DNA of 64,000 nt from Otis tarda (lineage: Eukaryota; Chordata; Aves; Otidiformes; Otididae). The translations under genes were made by a program, and so were the position numbers. The DNA lies in assembly GCA_026413225.1 (NCBI GenBank), contig CM048591.1, positions 42,761,303 to 42,825,302 on the forward strand, in the 5' to 3' direction. The notes under the pieces were generated by a model, which made no database searches, had not been told where the DNA came from, and saw only the letters and a program-made list of their open reading frames with translations. Below, piece after piece: positions 27,901 through 36,600 of the stretch; the stretch's first letter is position 1, and each line of letters starts with the position of its first letter.

Positions 27901-28989
27901 TTTCATATTAATTTTGAGGACCTCAGGCTTGAGGCAGATTACTGCAAAATCACCAAAATGTGTCAACCGGAACCAGCTCAGCACCAACAGACCCGCGGTA
28001 ATCGGGTTCAATCCCAAACCGAGCTCCCATCGATGGTCTTCTCTTCCCCGCCCCGGAGGGCAAAGGCTCCCCCCGGACCCCAGCGAGCTCCTCGGCCCGA
28101 GAGCCGGACTTAGGGAACCCTGCCAAGCCGGGGGCAGAGGCGGCACCTGCCTGCCTTTATCAGGAAAGTGGAGATTAGGGCTGCAAGAAAGGTGCTGGGG
28201 GCTGGCCAGGGATAGGGGAAAGCTTCGTGTGCGGAGCTGGCAGCGCTTCGCACCCCGCGCGTTTCACCAGCCCGACCCTCCCGCGCGGGGGCCCGCCAGA
28301 GCAGCGGGGGGAAGCAAGCCAGGGGCTGCGCGCCGGAGGGGCAGGGCTGGGGGCCCTCAAAGGCGGGAGGCAGAGGCGGGGAGGGCTCCGTGCACCGGCC
28401 GGCCCCGCGGGCATGGGGCCAGGCCGCGCTCCGGGACGGCCGCTCCCCTCCGGGGACGGCGCCGGCGCGCACTGCTGCCAGCAGGCCCCGCTCCCCCGCC
28501 GCGGGGTGCCACGGGCCGCTTCCTGCCGCGGGGCTCCCGGCGGGCACGCGCAGCCGCCGCGCCCGCAGCCCCCCTCCCGCCGCCGTCCTGGAATCAGGGG
28601 TGGGGGGCTGTGGACGGGCCTGGGCCTTACCTGGGGATGTACCTCGCCTCGTCCCCAAGCCGCACCTCGAAGTCCCGCCAGGGCTGCTCCAGCCCCGCGG
28701 CGCCCCAGGTCGCCGCCGCCTCCTCTTCGTCGGCCTCCGTCTCGCTGCCGCCGGGCCGCCGCCGGGTGGCGCCGCGGAAGCCGCGGGCGAACTCCGAGAA
28801 GGTGATGGCCCCGTCGCGGTCGCTGTCGAGGCGCTGGAAGATGGCCTCGGCCTCGGCCGGCCGGACCCGCAGCTCGGCGCAGAGCGCGGCGAAGTCCTCC
28901 CGCTCGATGCGGCCCGAGCCGTTGGTGTCGCAGGCCAGGAACAGGGCGCGCAGGCGGGACAGCTCGTCCCCCGCCGCCTCGGGATCCAT
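801..28989 (-). CDS. RASEF: RASEF (RAB45), RAS and EF-hand domain GTPase, exons 1-14, C-terminus off the left edge
   Basis: RASEF is a large atypical Rab GTPase: N-terminal EF-hands, a self-associating coiled coil, and a C-terminal Rab domain. Seen here: 14 exons joining to 617 codons. EF-hand loops lie at residues 21-32 (D-N-S pattern, canonical) and 55-66 (D-D-D...E, canonical). A charged helical coiled coil spans about 120-345, and a Ser/acidic linker about 346-515. The Rab domain starts near 517, with P-loop GDAAVGKS (525-532), switch-region TLGVDF (550-555) and WDTAGQER (572-579). All introns are GT-AG and all phases agree. The ATG at 28989 was chosen because it lies 20 residues before the first EF loop, as in the family; the frame stays open further upstream, so an extension is not excluded. 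The family is about 740 residues, so roughly 120 residues (NKxD and SAK boxes, Cys tail) lie beyond position 1. No disabling change was seen. Confidence 0.96.
2207..2288 (-). CDS. RASEF: RASEF exon 13: Rab switch II
   Basis: 82 nt, phase 1 in and phase 2 out. It reads [19 protein letters not shown] then WDTAGQE, the G3 box that contacts the gamma phosphate. The donor is GAGAG|GTTAGT. Confidence 0.97.
3237..3384 (-). CDS. RASEF: RASEF exon 12: Rab P-loop
   Basis: 148 nt, phase 0 in and phase 1 out. It contains [20 protein letters not shown], the nucleotide-binding P-loop, then [14 protein letters not shown]. The acceptor is TTATTTTCAG and the donor is CTGG|GTATAG. Confidence 0.97.
3478..3615 (-). 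CDS. RASEF: RASEF exon 11
   Basis: 138 nt, 46 whole codons. It begins [20 protein letters not shown] and ends KYISALTPQ. This is the Ser-rich linker just before the Rab domain. The acceptor is CTTTCAG and the donor is CAG|GTAACT. Only 93 bases of intron separate it from exon 12. Confidence 0.95.
4684..4918 (-). CDS. RASEF: RASEF exon 10
   Basis: 235 nt, phase 2 in and phase 0 out. It begins [19 protein letters not shown], contains [20 protein letters not shown], and ends [10 protein letters not shown]. This is the acidic linker typical of RASEF. The acceptor is TTTCTTATTAG and the donor is GAT|GTAAGT. Confidence 0.96.
6541..6632 (-). CDS. RASEF: RASEF exon 9
   Basis: 92 nt, phase 0 in and phase 2 out. 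It begins [20 protein letters not shown] and ends NPRCD. This is the start of the Ser/Pro-rich linker. The acceptor is GTCGCAG and the donor is CAG|GTAAGC. Confidence 0.94.
7907..7932. repeat. Two-copy 13-bp tandem repeat
   Basis: The 13-base unit taatctcagagtg occurs twice back to back in RASEF intron 8. Confidence 0.9.
8049..8133 (-). CDS. RASEF: RASEF exon 8
   Basis: 85 nt, phase 2 in and phase 0 out. It reads [20 protein letters not shown] and then FSKYNRSL. This is the end of the coiled-coil region. The donor is TTG|GTATGT. Confidence 0.95.
9458..9526 (-). CDS. RASEF: RASEF exon 7
   Basis: 69 nt, phase 2 to phase 2. It reads [20 protein letters not shown] and IL. The acceptor is TTTTTTGCAG and the donor is CTTCA|GTAAGT. 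Confidence 0.95.
10192..10307 (-). CDS. RASEF: RASEF exon 6
   Basis: 116 nt, phase 0 in and phase 2 out. It begins [20 protein letters not shown] and ends ADQTLNTE. This is the Leu/Glu-rich coiled coil. The donor is GAGAG|GTAAGG. Confidence 0.95.
10769..10846 (-). CDS. RASEF: RASEF exon 5
   Basis: 78 nt, 26 whole codons. It begins [19 protein letters not shown] and ends HDMLL. Coiled coil continues. The donor is CTG|GTAAGA. Confidence 0.93.
11933..12028 (-). CDS. RASEF: RASEF exon 4
   Basis: 96 nt, 32 whole codons, phase 0 at both ends. It reads [20 protein letters not shown] and continues to IKKLKK, in the coiled-coil region. The acceptor is TTGCAG and the donor is AAG|GTAAGT. Confidence 0.95.
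14662..14752 (-). CDS. RASEF: RASEF exon 3
   Basis: 91 nt; the first base completes an Arg codon and the exon ends in phase 0. It reads [18 protein letters not shown] onward to HKVKKE, a heptad-like coiled-coil segment. The donor is GAA|GTGAGT. Confidence 0.95.
15555..15701 (-). CDS. RASEF: RASEF exon 2
   Basis: 147 nt, starting and ending in phase 2. It begins [20 protein letters not shown] and ends LAIAVKR. It starts the coiled-coil region. The acceptor is TTTTTCAG and the donor is AAAAG|GTATAT. Confidence 0.95.
16554..17610 (+). mobile_element. Solo LTR of an avian endogenous retrovirus (ERV), antisense in RASEF intron 1
   Basis: The element begins TGTGTTAG and ends CTACAACA, which are imperfect inverted termini. 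It is flanked by aactg on the left and aattg on the right, a 5-bp target-site duplication with one transition. It contains a TATA-like gtatttaag near 16710, a repeated leader-like motif (ccctgcagcccatgg twice, near 17011 and 17042), a poly(A) signal aataaa near 17420, and a U5 end with gtggggggagtgagag. No gag, pol or env reading frame is present, as expected for a solo LTR. The tail closely resembles the LTR ending at 43751. The exact 5' border is inferred; family assignment needs a repeat library. Confidence 0.7.
24642..25210 (-). mobile_element. CR1 LINE 3' fragment
   Basis: Read on the minus strand, this is the 3' end of a CR1 non-LTR retrotransposon. Residues match the CR1 ORF2 C-terminal region ([20 protein letters not shown] and [14 protein letters not shown], about 24868-25086). 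It ends in the octamer tail, seen on the plus strand as catagaatcatagaat. It is 5'-truncated and the frame is broken. The right border is approximate. Confidence 0.9.
25369..25395 (+). repeat. Poly-A run of 27
   Basis: An uninterrupted run of 27 A residues in RASEF intron 1, about 160 bases beyond the CR1 fragment. It could be the tail of an old retrocopy, but nothing recognisable precedes it. Confidence 0.9.
27283..27299 (+). repeat. (TTG)n microsatellite
   Basis: Five consecutive TTG units follow a T-rich stretch in RASEF intron 1. Confidence 0.85.
28631..28989 (-). CDS. RASEF: RASEF exon 1: EF-hand pair
   Basis: Codes residues 1-119 plus two bases (359 nt). It contains both EF-hand loops, [12 protein letters not shown] and [12 protein letters not shown], then a Glu/Ala-rich stretch ending at RYIPR. 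The donor is CAG|GTAAGG. The exon is GC-rich because it sits inside the CpG island. The ATG context has G at +4 but C at -3. Confidence 0.95.
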
Positions 28990-28994
28990 CGGCT

Positions 28995-29075
28995 GGACGG
29001 GACGGGACGGTGCGAGCGGCGGCGGCAGCACAACTTTGCCGTCGGCTCGGCGGGGCAGGACGGGACGGGACGGGC
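28995..29075. repeat. GGGAC pentamer clusters
   Basis: Two clusters of tandem GGGAC units (28995-29010 and 29057-29075) lie just upstream of the RASEF start codon. On the minus strand they give GTCCC repeats in the presumed 5' UTR or core promoter. Confidence 0.8.
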
Positions 29076-29420
29076 CGGGCCCTGCTCCGCCCCAGCGCCC
29101 CGCGGGGCCGGGCGCGGCCGGGAGGAGGGTTCGGGCCGCAGGTGGCGGCTGTGCCCTACGCCCAGCAGCGGGGCGCGCCCGGGGCCGCTGCACCCGCGCA
29201 AGGCTCTGCCGGTCCCCCCGGGAGAAAGCCAGGGGGGCCCCGCCCGGCCCGGCCCGGCGGGCGGCAGGCGCCGGCCCCCTGCTCCCCTGGGCTCCCGCCC
29301 GCAGCCGTAGGTGGGAGGGCAGGGTGCTCCCTTCGCCCACCTCCCCGCCCAGTGTGCTGCCGGCGGCACAGGTAACCGCGTACGAGCACCACGCGTTAAA
29401 AACACACACACCACGCACAC

Positions 29421-32400
29421 CCCTCCCACCCCCGCCCCGCAGCAGTCAAATGTCAGTCCCGACGCTATGCGGTCACCCTCTCGTTTGTGTTTTCCAGCAG
29501 GACATAAATACTCCTTTCGCATTCATGGAAGACGAGGAGTCCAGGATGAGCCGAAGTTTCACTAGATAAGTTCTTGCTGGCCATGAGTAGTCTTGGAGTT
29601 AGACACTGCCGAGTACGTGCCCACTGCTGTCCCATCATCGGTAATTTAGAAATGTACATTGTTAAAATACCAGCTGAAACTGAAAATGCAAAAGCTAGAT
29701 CCAAATCCAAAACCAAAGGAGCCAGATTCTCAGTGCTCTGTATAGAACAAAAATCTGTCTTTTATGACAGAAGTCAAGACATCTCACTTCCTTGAAGTCA
29801 GACTCAAAACTCAGATTTCATTGGAAGTGGTTAAATTTTGAGAGGATTTTTTTTATTTCCCTACGCTTATTCTTGTTTATGTCTATCTGCAAATGTAAAT
29901 CGCGTATACCAAAGTTGTCATAGAGTTAAACAGAATACGAATCCAACTACCAAAAGTGTTTCCTTACTGACCAAAACGTAGCCCAAGGCTAAGTATGTGA
30001 TCCAGTGAAGCACAAATAGTCCAGCAGACCTCTCATTAGAATAAATCGCGTAGCGTACTGTAAATGGGAACTATAAAGTACTCCTTTGCCTAGGAGGTGT
30101 GGAATGCCCTCAAAGGAAATTATTACTATTTTACAGGTTTTGATTACTATTTTGTCAGGTTTAGACAGACTCAGCATAAAATCCTGCCAACAATCTATCT
30201 CTAGTTAATAAAATATTTGGTGAAATGTTCCCTGCGCTCTGGAGAAATACAGCTGTTTAGTAATTTGAAATACAAATTTTAGCTTAGAATATCAGATAAC
30301 TGAAGGGCTTCAATTTATGATTTTAGACATTTTTGTCTAAATTATGATTTTAGACATTTTGTCACTACATTTCCATTACACAACTGTAAAACTACTAAGA
30401 GTAGCAAAGCAGTACCAGCTTCAGATTCTGAGTCTAGCAAAATCTGGTGTTTTAGTAAAGTAGAGTTAATTTAACAAGTGTTCTTTCTGTACTGTGGTGT
30501 CTCATCTGCCCATCAAATTTTTGTATCCAAAGAGTGTCATGAAGCCCTTTTGGGGCTGATGAAGGGTTGTTCAGCCATCAAAAGCGACTTATCTTGCTTA
30601 CACACACCAGCTATATGTTCATAGAAGTCGGGACATTTGGCTTTCAGTGTTGACAAGCTCCTGAGCGAAATGGGAACAGCCTCAGCCAGGGCTGAATGTG
30701 TCTCACTAGGCAGGGAGTTCCTGCTCAAAACAATGTGCTCACTTTCCTGTTTGCTTTTGTGGCTGCAGGTTTAAGAGTTGACATCTGTCAGTGATCCTTA
30801 TTCTGCCCACTTTCTTACTCAGTCTATTCTGTGTACCTCTTGTGGTAGGGCTAAGCAGAGGGCATAGACTTTGGACATACAGACCCCATCTTTTCTTCCT
30901 CTAAGGTCAAATATCATCTTATCTCAAACTTTTCTAGGTAACTGTGTTCTTATATGACTTGGGATTTCACCCTCCTGTTGCAAAGGTCTGCATCTTTGTT
31001 TTCTTTGAAAGCTTAATGTTTCTTGTGTCTATGTGACACAAGTAAATAATAAGTAATGTTGAAAACGAATCAAAGAATCATGGAATGTTGCAAATCTTCA
31101 CATTACCATTCAGTTTTGAATCAAGCCATATAAAAGCCTTGCAGTATTTGCCAATGCAATGCCTACATGGGCCAGATTACTGCCTTCATGTGCAAGTAAT
31201 CCCTTGTATATTCAATGGATGTCACGGAAGAGAATTTGTTCTTTGGTATCTCTCTTATTTCCACTCTTACAGAAGCTTTGTCACACAAGTCTCAGGCACT
31301 GGCATGAAGTATGGTGTGTCATTTAGCACTGCCATGGCATAGGTATGTCCTGCAGAACAGATGGTGCCTGCAGTGTTATACAGTGCCACGCAAACATTGG
31401 TTTGCCTGGCAGGCTGTGGTTCATTCAAATGGTCCTAACACAACAGCACAGAGATAACAAATAGAAGATTATTTATTTGATGAGACTTAAGAGTGAGTGG
31501 TGAGGGGAAGATTCCCAGCAGGCAATGGCAAAACTGTGGTTTCTTTCTGCAGTTATGTGACTAGTCTTAAAAGGATCTGTCCTTTCAAATCCAGCTCTAG
31601 ATTAAATAAATACGCAAAAGCAAAGCACTGTTTCTGTCGTCTAGTAGTATGGATATGGTGCAGGAGGAGTTTTAAATTCATGAGTAAGCTATCAAAACTA
31701 CACATAGAGATATACTTCACATGCAATTTTCAGTCTGTCTTTTTTACTTCCCTGTGCCATTAAATATGCACACTAGCCACAGCATCTGCTCATCTGAAGA
31801 GGCAGAACATACCATGAAATCATGGTGAGGAACTTCAGGGAGGCCCAAGACAGCACAGGTACAGGAAGAATCATTATGTCACTACTAAAGAATCCTATTG
31901 TACTGACTGGGAAAAGGTAGGTTTTGATGCTGTTATAGATACAGATAGTAAATGGAGCAGATTAGAAGAGACAGGAAGACCAGAAACCAGAGATGTGGCA
32001 CCACATAACCTAGCATTGCCTGAGGAAGTAAAATAGCAGAGGAGCTGAGCTGGCCAGTGGGAAAAGCTAGAGAGCTCTTAAATGTTATTTGAATACATGT
32101 GGTCTCTGAAAGTAACTTCTCAGAATTGTGCAGAAGCTCAGAAAAGCTGGAGTGCTGTGCTCCAGGCAGCTCCCATAGCTGAAATTGCAGCCCTCTTCCC
32201 ATCCCTCTCTATATATAGTTTTAGGAATTTTACATACATGCTAAAGCAAAACTTTTGCTTGGAATATCAAGCATTTAAAATCTAGGAAATAGGACATGAA
32301 CTGGAACAATTATTCAGTAATTTGTTCTCGTGGCTATTGTATGTGGCCTTGGGCATTATTTACAATTTAATGAACACTATTCAGACCTTACTCTGAAGAC

Positions 32401-33403
32401 AGAGTATTTCTTTTCTGTAGTTCTTGCGCATATTAACTAATCTTCCCAGTATTATGGATGGTTAAGGGAGTTAATGGATCCCTCTGTGGTTGCAATAACT
32501 CTCTTACTCACCTTTATTTTTTTTTTACATTTGGACAGTTTAAGCAATTTAACAACAAACTATGCAGTTTACTTGGAAAGTAGAGCATAATTAAAATAGA
32601 ATCAACCACTAATATAGAAACAACTCCTTGAAAACATTTAGTATTACATGCAGGTATCATACCAGCCACAGCATATGAAAACTCATTGATTAAACCTACT
32701 CCAATTTCTCCACTTGCTGACACAAACTTTACCACTTCTGCAAGCCACCATATATCTCAAAGCATCACAATCCCAATTTGGTGCTCCATCTCTTCTTTTT
32801 GTACTCCTTTGTGTTCATGAACCTCACCCTCTCTCTGCCCTCAGGAAGGGAAGCAGTGTGTGCAGGCAGGTGAAGGGCATGGTGAGAGGGTGGCGTGCAG
32901 AGCAGAGTGGCTCTGGGAGGTCTCCAGCGCACAGGCTGTGGCTATGATTCTTCCCCCCGCGCACTGTTTCCTTTCTCTGCCTTTCTCCTGCTGTGCCTTC
33001 ATTTGCACTTTTTAATTATTTTAATGGCATTTTCAGTTGTTTACCCAGTTATATCCAGGCATGCATATCCGTGTGAAGCAGATAGGGTAGGTGCACATAC
33101 TTAAATGCCAAGTCTGGGCAGATTATAGACCATTGCTATATATCTTATTTCCTGTTGTATATTTTTTAGTACAATTTAGTACAATTTTTAGAATGTGGCT
33201 CACTCTTATTCTCTTCATTTAAAAACTAACGGTGAGGTATATAGTAGTAGGGATCATGTAAACTGTATTTCTCAGGTATATTGCATCATTATAAACTCTG
33301 AAGGTGCAAAGGCATAAGTCTGTATCTTTAAAAGCTTAGTCCAAGGCAAAGAAATTAAGAAACTTGCATAATATTGCAGAATAACAGAATATTATGCTTT
33401 GAC
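29421..33403. other. Intergenic: RASEF promoter to LRR gene 3' end
   Basis: AT-rich sequence upstream of RASEF. Apart from a two-copy repeat at 30316-30365 I see no repeat or secure gene. A minus-strand open frame at 30537-30728 (63 codons) looks mildly protein-like but has no convincing acceptor, so it is not called. Confidence 0.6.
30316..30365. repeat. Two-copy 27-bp tandem repeat
   Basis: The sequence tatgattttagacatttt is repeated at a spacing of 27 bases. Confidence 0.85.
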
Positions 33404-33409
33404 TTTATT
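33404..33409 (-). terminator. Poly(A) signal AATAAA of the LRR gene
   Basis: TTTATT on the plus strand is AATAAA on the minus strand, 93 bases downstream of the TGA that ends the LRR-gene reading frame at 33502. Position and strand fit a short 3' UTR. Confidence 0.65.
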
Positions 33410-33501
33410 AAAAAATAAGACACAAAGTGAGATAAAAGTTCTTTGTCAAAGCAGAAGTACATTTAAAAGCCAAAAATGTCTCTCAGGATACTTAGACTTT
33501 T

Positions 33502-33628
33502 TCATTCAACTAAAATGTCATCAGCTGGGACAGTGAGGTTATGAAAGACTGTCATGGCTTTATTGATTTCTTTAATGGACTCCTGACCATGACTGAAGCA
33601 GAAACCATACAGATGAAGCGTCTTCAGC
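33502..33628 (-). CDS. LRR gene, last coding exon
   Basis: 127 nt. The first base completes Arg (AG|G), then LKTLHLYGFCFSHGQESIKE and onward to the stop after PADDILVE. The acceptor TTTTCTCTCTTGTAG is strong. It holds the last LRR and a short C-terminal tail. Confidence 0.75.
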
Positions 33629-36600
33629 CTACAAGAGAGAAAATAGACCATTAATAAAAGAATAGCGAAGTACCCGAGATGCTTTTGGAAAAAATTATTA
33701 AGTATTGGCAGCAAAGGAGGTATGAACATCTGGCAGCCTTTTTAAAAGCTTGTCTGTATGATCAACTGAATAGCAAGGGAGATGCTGAAATGACCCATAA
33801 TGACTGCTAGGCCTAGTTGGAGGTGTTAGGAGTCATCCTCGTGCTGCTCTAACAAGAGTACTCCAACCCCAGAAATAACAGGAAAAGAGTGTTCTAAGGA
33901 CATGCTGTCATGTCACCAGTTCTCAAAATCTGTAATGGTTTTGAATAACATAAGGAGCTAGCAAGAAATACTTACAAATGTCATCTTTTACAGGAAGGCT
34001 TTTGTAATGGTTTTCATGATGTCCTGATTACTTTTTTTTATTCTGTCCTATTTTTGAGGTGTTAGGAATCCTGACAAATGTCTTGCTTTTTAATGAGCAA
34101 GAACAGAAATGCAGAATTGGCTGAGTGAAATGCAAAATGCACTGAATCCTAAATTCCACCTTCAGGTATGGAAGTAACACTTCCTCAGAAACAAAGGGGC
34201 AAAAAGACTGCTTGACATTGAAAGATCCACAAGTGCCCTTGGAAAATAAAGGCTTTTCTTCCCTTGTCTTTTCAGTCCCACTAGGGTCAAAGAAATCAAA
34301 GCTAATAAATCCATTCTGTCATTATTTTCCTGTGGTAAGGCTGGATTGCTACAACAAGCAGTAATTACATTGCTCCATGGAGAGAAAACCTGACCACTGC
34401 TTAATTTCTTACTACTTCTTTCTCCATATTTGTAAAATAAATTAATCTAAAGCAAAATTCTCTGAGTCCATTAATGAAATAACTGAGAAGAAAAACAGTT
34501 ACTCTGTGCATAGAGAAATAACATACCAATGGAAAAATAATTTATTAAATTAGATTATTACATGCTGCTCATTATTAAGAGTTTGAATTTCACCATGAAT
34601 TAAATGTTCCTTCATGCATGGTCACAGGTGGTGAAATCTATAGCGATCAGGCTCCTAAATTTCCTACAGCAGCCATGAAGAGAGTCACTGGTAGCACTGT
34701 AATGGACAAAATAGTCTAAAGAGATAAGCAAAATTTGCTTTCTAGGTTAAGATTATATCTTTTTTAACTGAAAGATATACAAGCTATCAAGTACATAAGC
34801 CTTCCTTGTGTTTGAAAGTCTACATACTTTTTCCAGTTCTAATAGTCAAAACCAAATTACATCTACTGATGAACCTTCTCTGTTCTTAAAGGAATGGCTG
34901 TCTCAAAATGCAATTCCTCATGCACAAATGTAGTTAACAATGAGCAATGTTGAAGACAGAGGATAGATGTGTCCTTTTCAGGACAGAGGTGAACAGTGTT
35001 AGGTCAAACAGACATATCTTTTCCTGTTAGAATTAGCTTTGACCTTTTTCTGCAAAATGATGCCAAACTTCTGTCAAAAACACGGCAAGGTCCATGTTTT
35101 CCTTGCAAACAGAAAGATCACTGTTTCATCCTCTTTCTAGCTCCTTTCTTGCTCAACGTGTTGGAACATTTGCCCAGAAGCAGGAGAACCAAGTTTAATT
35201 CACTGCCCTGCCTGAAGCAAATTAAAGTTATCTTTCTTCTTCCTCAGTTAAGTGTCCTAACCACAAAGCTACTGGGGACAGTGACGGTGTTAAGAAGCAT
35301 CCAGCCTCTCAAAGCCACTGCTCTAGGTATCATTTTTGGGTTTTACAGTCCATTATAACTAGATAAAATTCGTTGGAGCAGATTCTGGATGACAGTCTTC
35401 CCTCTGCCCATGGATCACTGATCCATCCCTCATTTCTCTCTGTCTAGCCCAAAAAATCTTACATTATTTTCACAGATTCTGGCTAAATGCCATGTATTCA
35501 ATCACTTGAGCAACTATAAGACAGCATAAAGGACAAGGTTCTTACATGGAGCAAGAAATACCTGAATCTGTTCAGACAGAGAGAAAGACTGAATCCATCT
35601 CCCACGTTGTGCGCAATGCTCTTATCTTCAGGTTGCTCTATAAAGAAGACACAGACAATCAGTACGTCTTTCTACTTTATCTTAGGCAAAAGTGGCTGCC
35701 ACTGTTTCACTGTGTGAAATCTTCTCCTGTTCATATTAGGCAAACTGTGTTTTGACATCAGAGCAGGCCTTAAAGAACAAGTGAAGAATGTCCCATTTCT
35801 GGATCCCAAGAGGATTTTAGCTGTTTTGCTGCTCAGTGCCCACAGGGCTGTTGGACATGCCCACAACTTCAGGCTTTTGGGCAATTTTCCTAGAGAAAAC
35901 AGAACTGGTAAATGCCCCTTTGAAAGCAGCTGATGAGGTCTCTTAGTCCCCTTAACTGCAACTAATAGTTTCAAAAGTGCCAGATCTCAGGCAAAGGCAC
36001 TGAAATTCAACCACTTACACTGTTAAATTGTTGATCTTGAAGAGGAGTAAGATATTGTCATAGCCTTAGACAAAAGACTTGAAAAAACATCTGTCAGAGT
36101 TTCTACCAGACTAAGAGATCCTCTTTTCTCGTCATACAAATTATAAAAATGACAATGCATCTCAGCAACATAGTACAAAATCGGAAAGGAAAAGAAAAAT
36201 ATTCTCCTGAACCCTTCCTCCTCTGAAAGGTCACTAAAACTAGGTTCCTTCTCATCTACCTCCAAGGCATAAAGAAAAAAAAAATATGTTCTTATGACCC
36301 CAATCCATTAACAGACAATATACACTAAATATGTGTATCTCGCAGATCTTAAAGATTCACACAGCTGGAGAAGACTACAAAAATAACTATTTTCAATATG
36401 TTATTTTTCTACAGGTGACACTTCTTTCACAAATTTTATTGTAAAAACTTTTGCTCACAAATCTTTAATAAAGTGAGTATACTGATGTTCATGTATTTTT
36501 AAACTTCAAGTAAATACTCAAGAACATCTATAGAAGGTTAATTCTGTGTGTGTAAAACAAGTGCTTTCGGTGGCAGGCTGATCCTCCTCCTAAATCACCT

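Larger units (their letters stand above)
15702..28630 (-). other. RASEF intron 1 (12.9 kb)
   Basis: A long first intron separates the EF-hand exon from the coiled-coil exons. It holds a solo LTR at 16554-17610 and a CR1 fragment at 24642-25210, both listed separately, plus poly-A and TTG simple repeats. Its 5' end (28000-28630) is part of the CpG island. The rest is unremarkable AT-rich sequence in which I see no gene. Confidence 0.85.
28000..29420 (-). promoter_or_regulatory. CpG island / RASEF promoter region
   Basis: Base composition shifts abruptly from AT-rich to very GC- and CpG-rich, covering exon 1, the start of intron 1 and the upstream flank. GC-box cores (CCCGCCC, for example near 29239) and short GGGAC repeats lie upstream of the start codon. 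No TATA box is evident. This is the usual form of a broadly active vertebrate promoter. The transcription start is expected between 28990 and about 29350 but cannot be fixed from sequence. Confidence 0.85.

Noticed and set aside
27863..29569. 568-codon plus-strand and 470-codon minus-strand open frames
   Set aside because: They are products of the CpG island: low stop density in GC-rich DNA, Pro/Ala/Arg/Gly-rich nonsense, overlapping the real RASEF exon 1 in other frames.
30537..30728. 63-codon minus-strand frame with a mildly protein-like sequence
   Set aside because: No matching exon partner, and no convincing acceptor or promoter.
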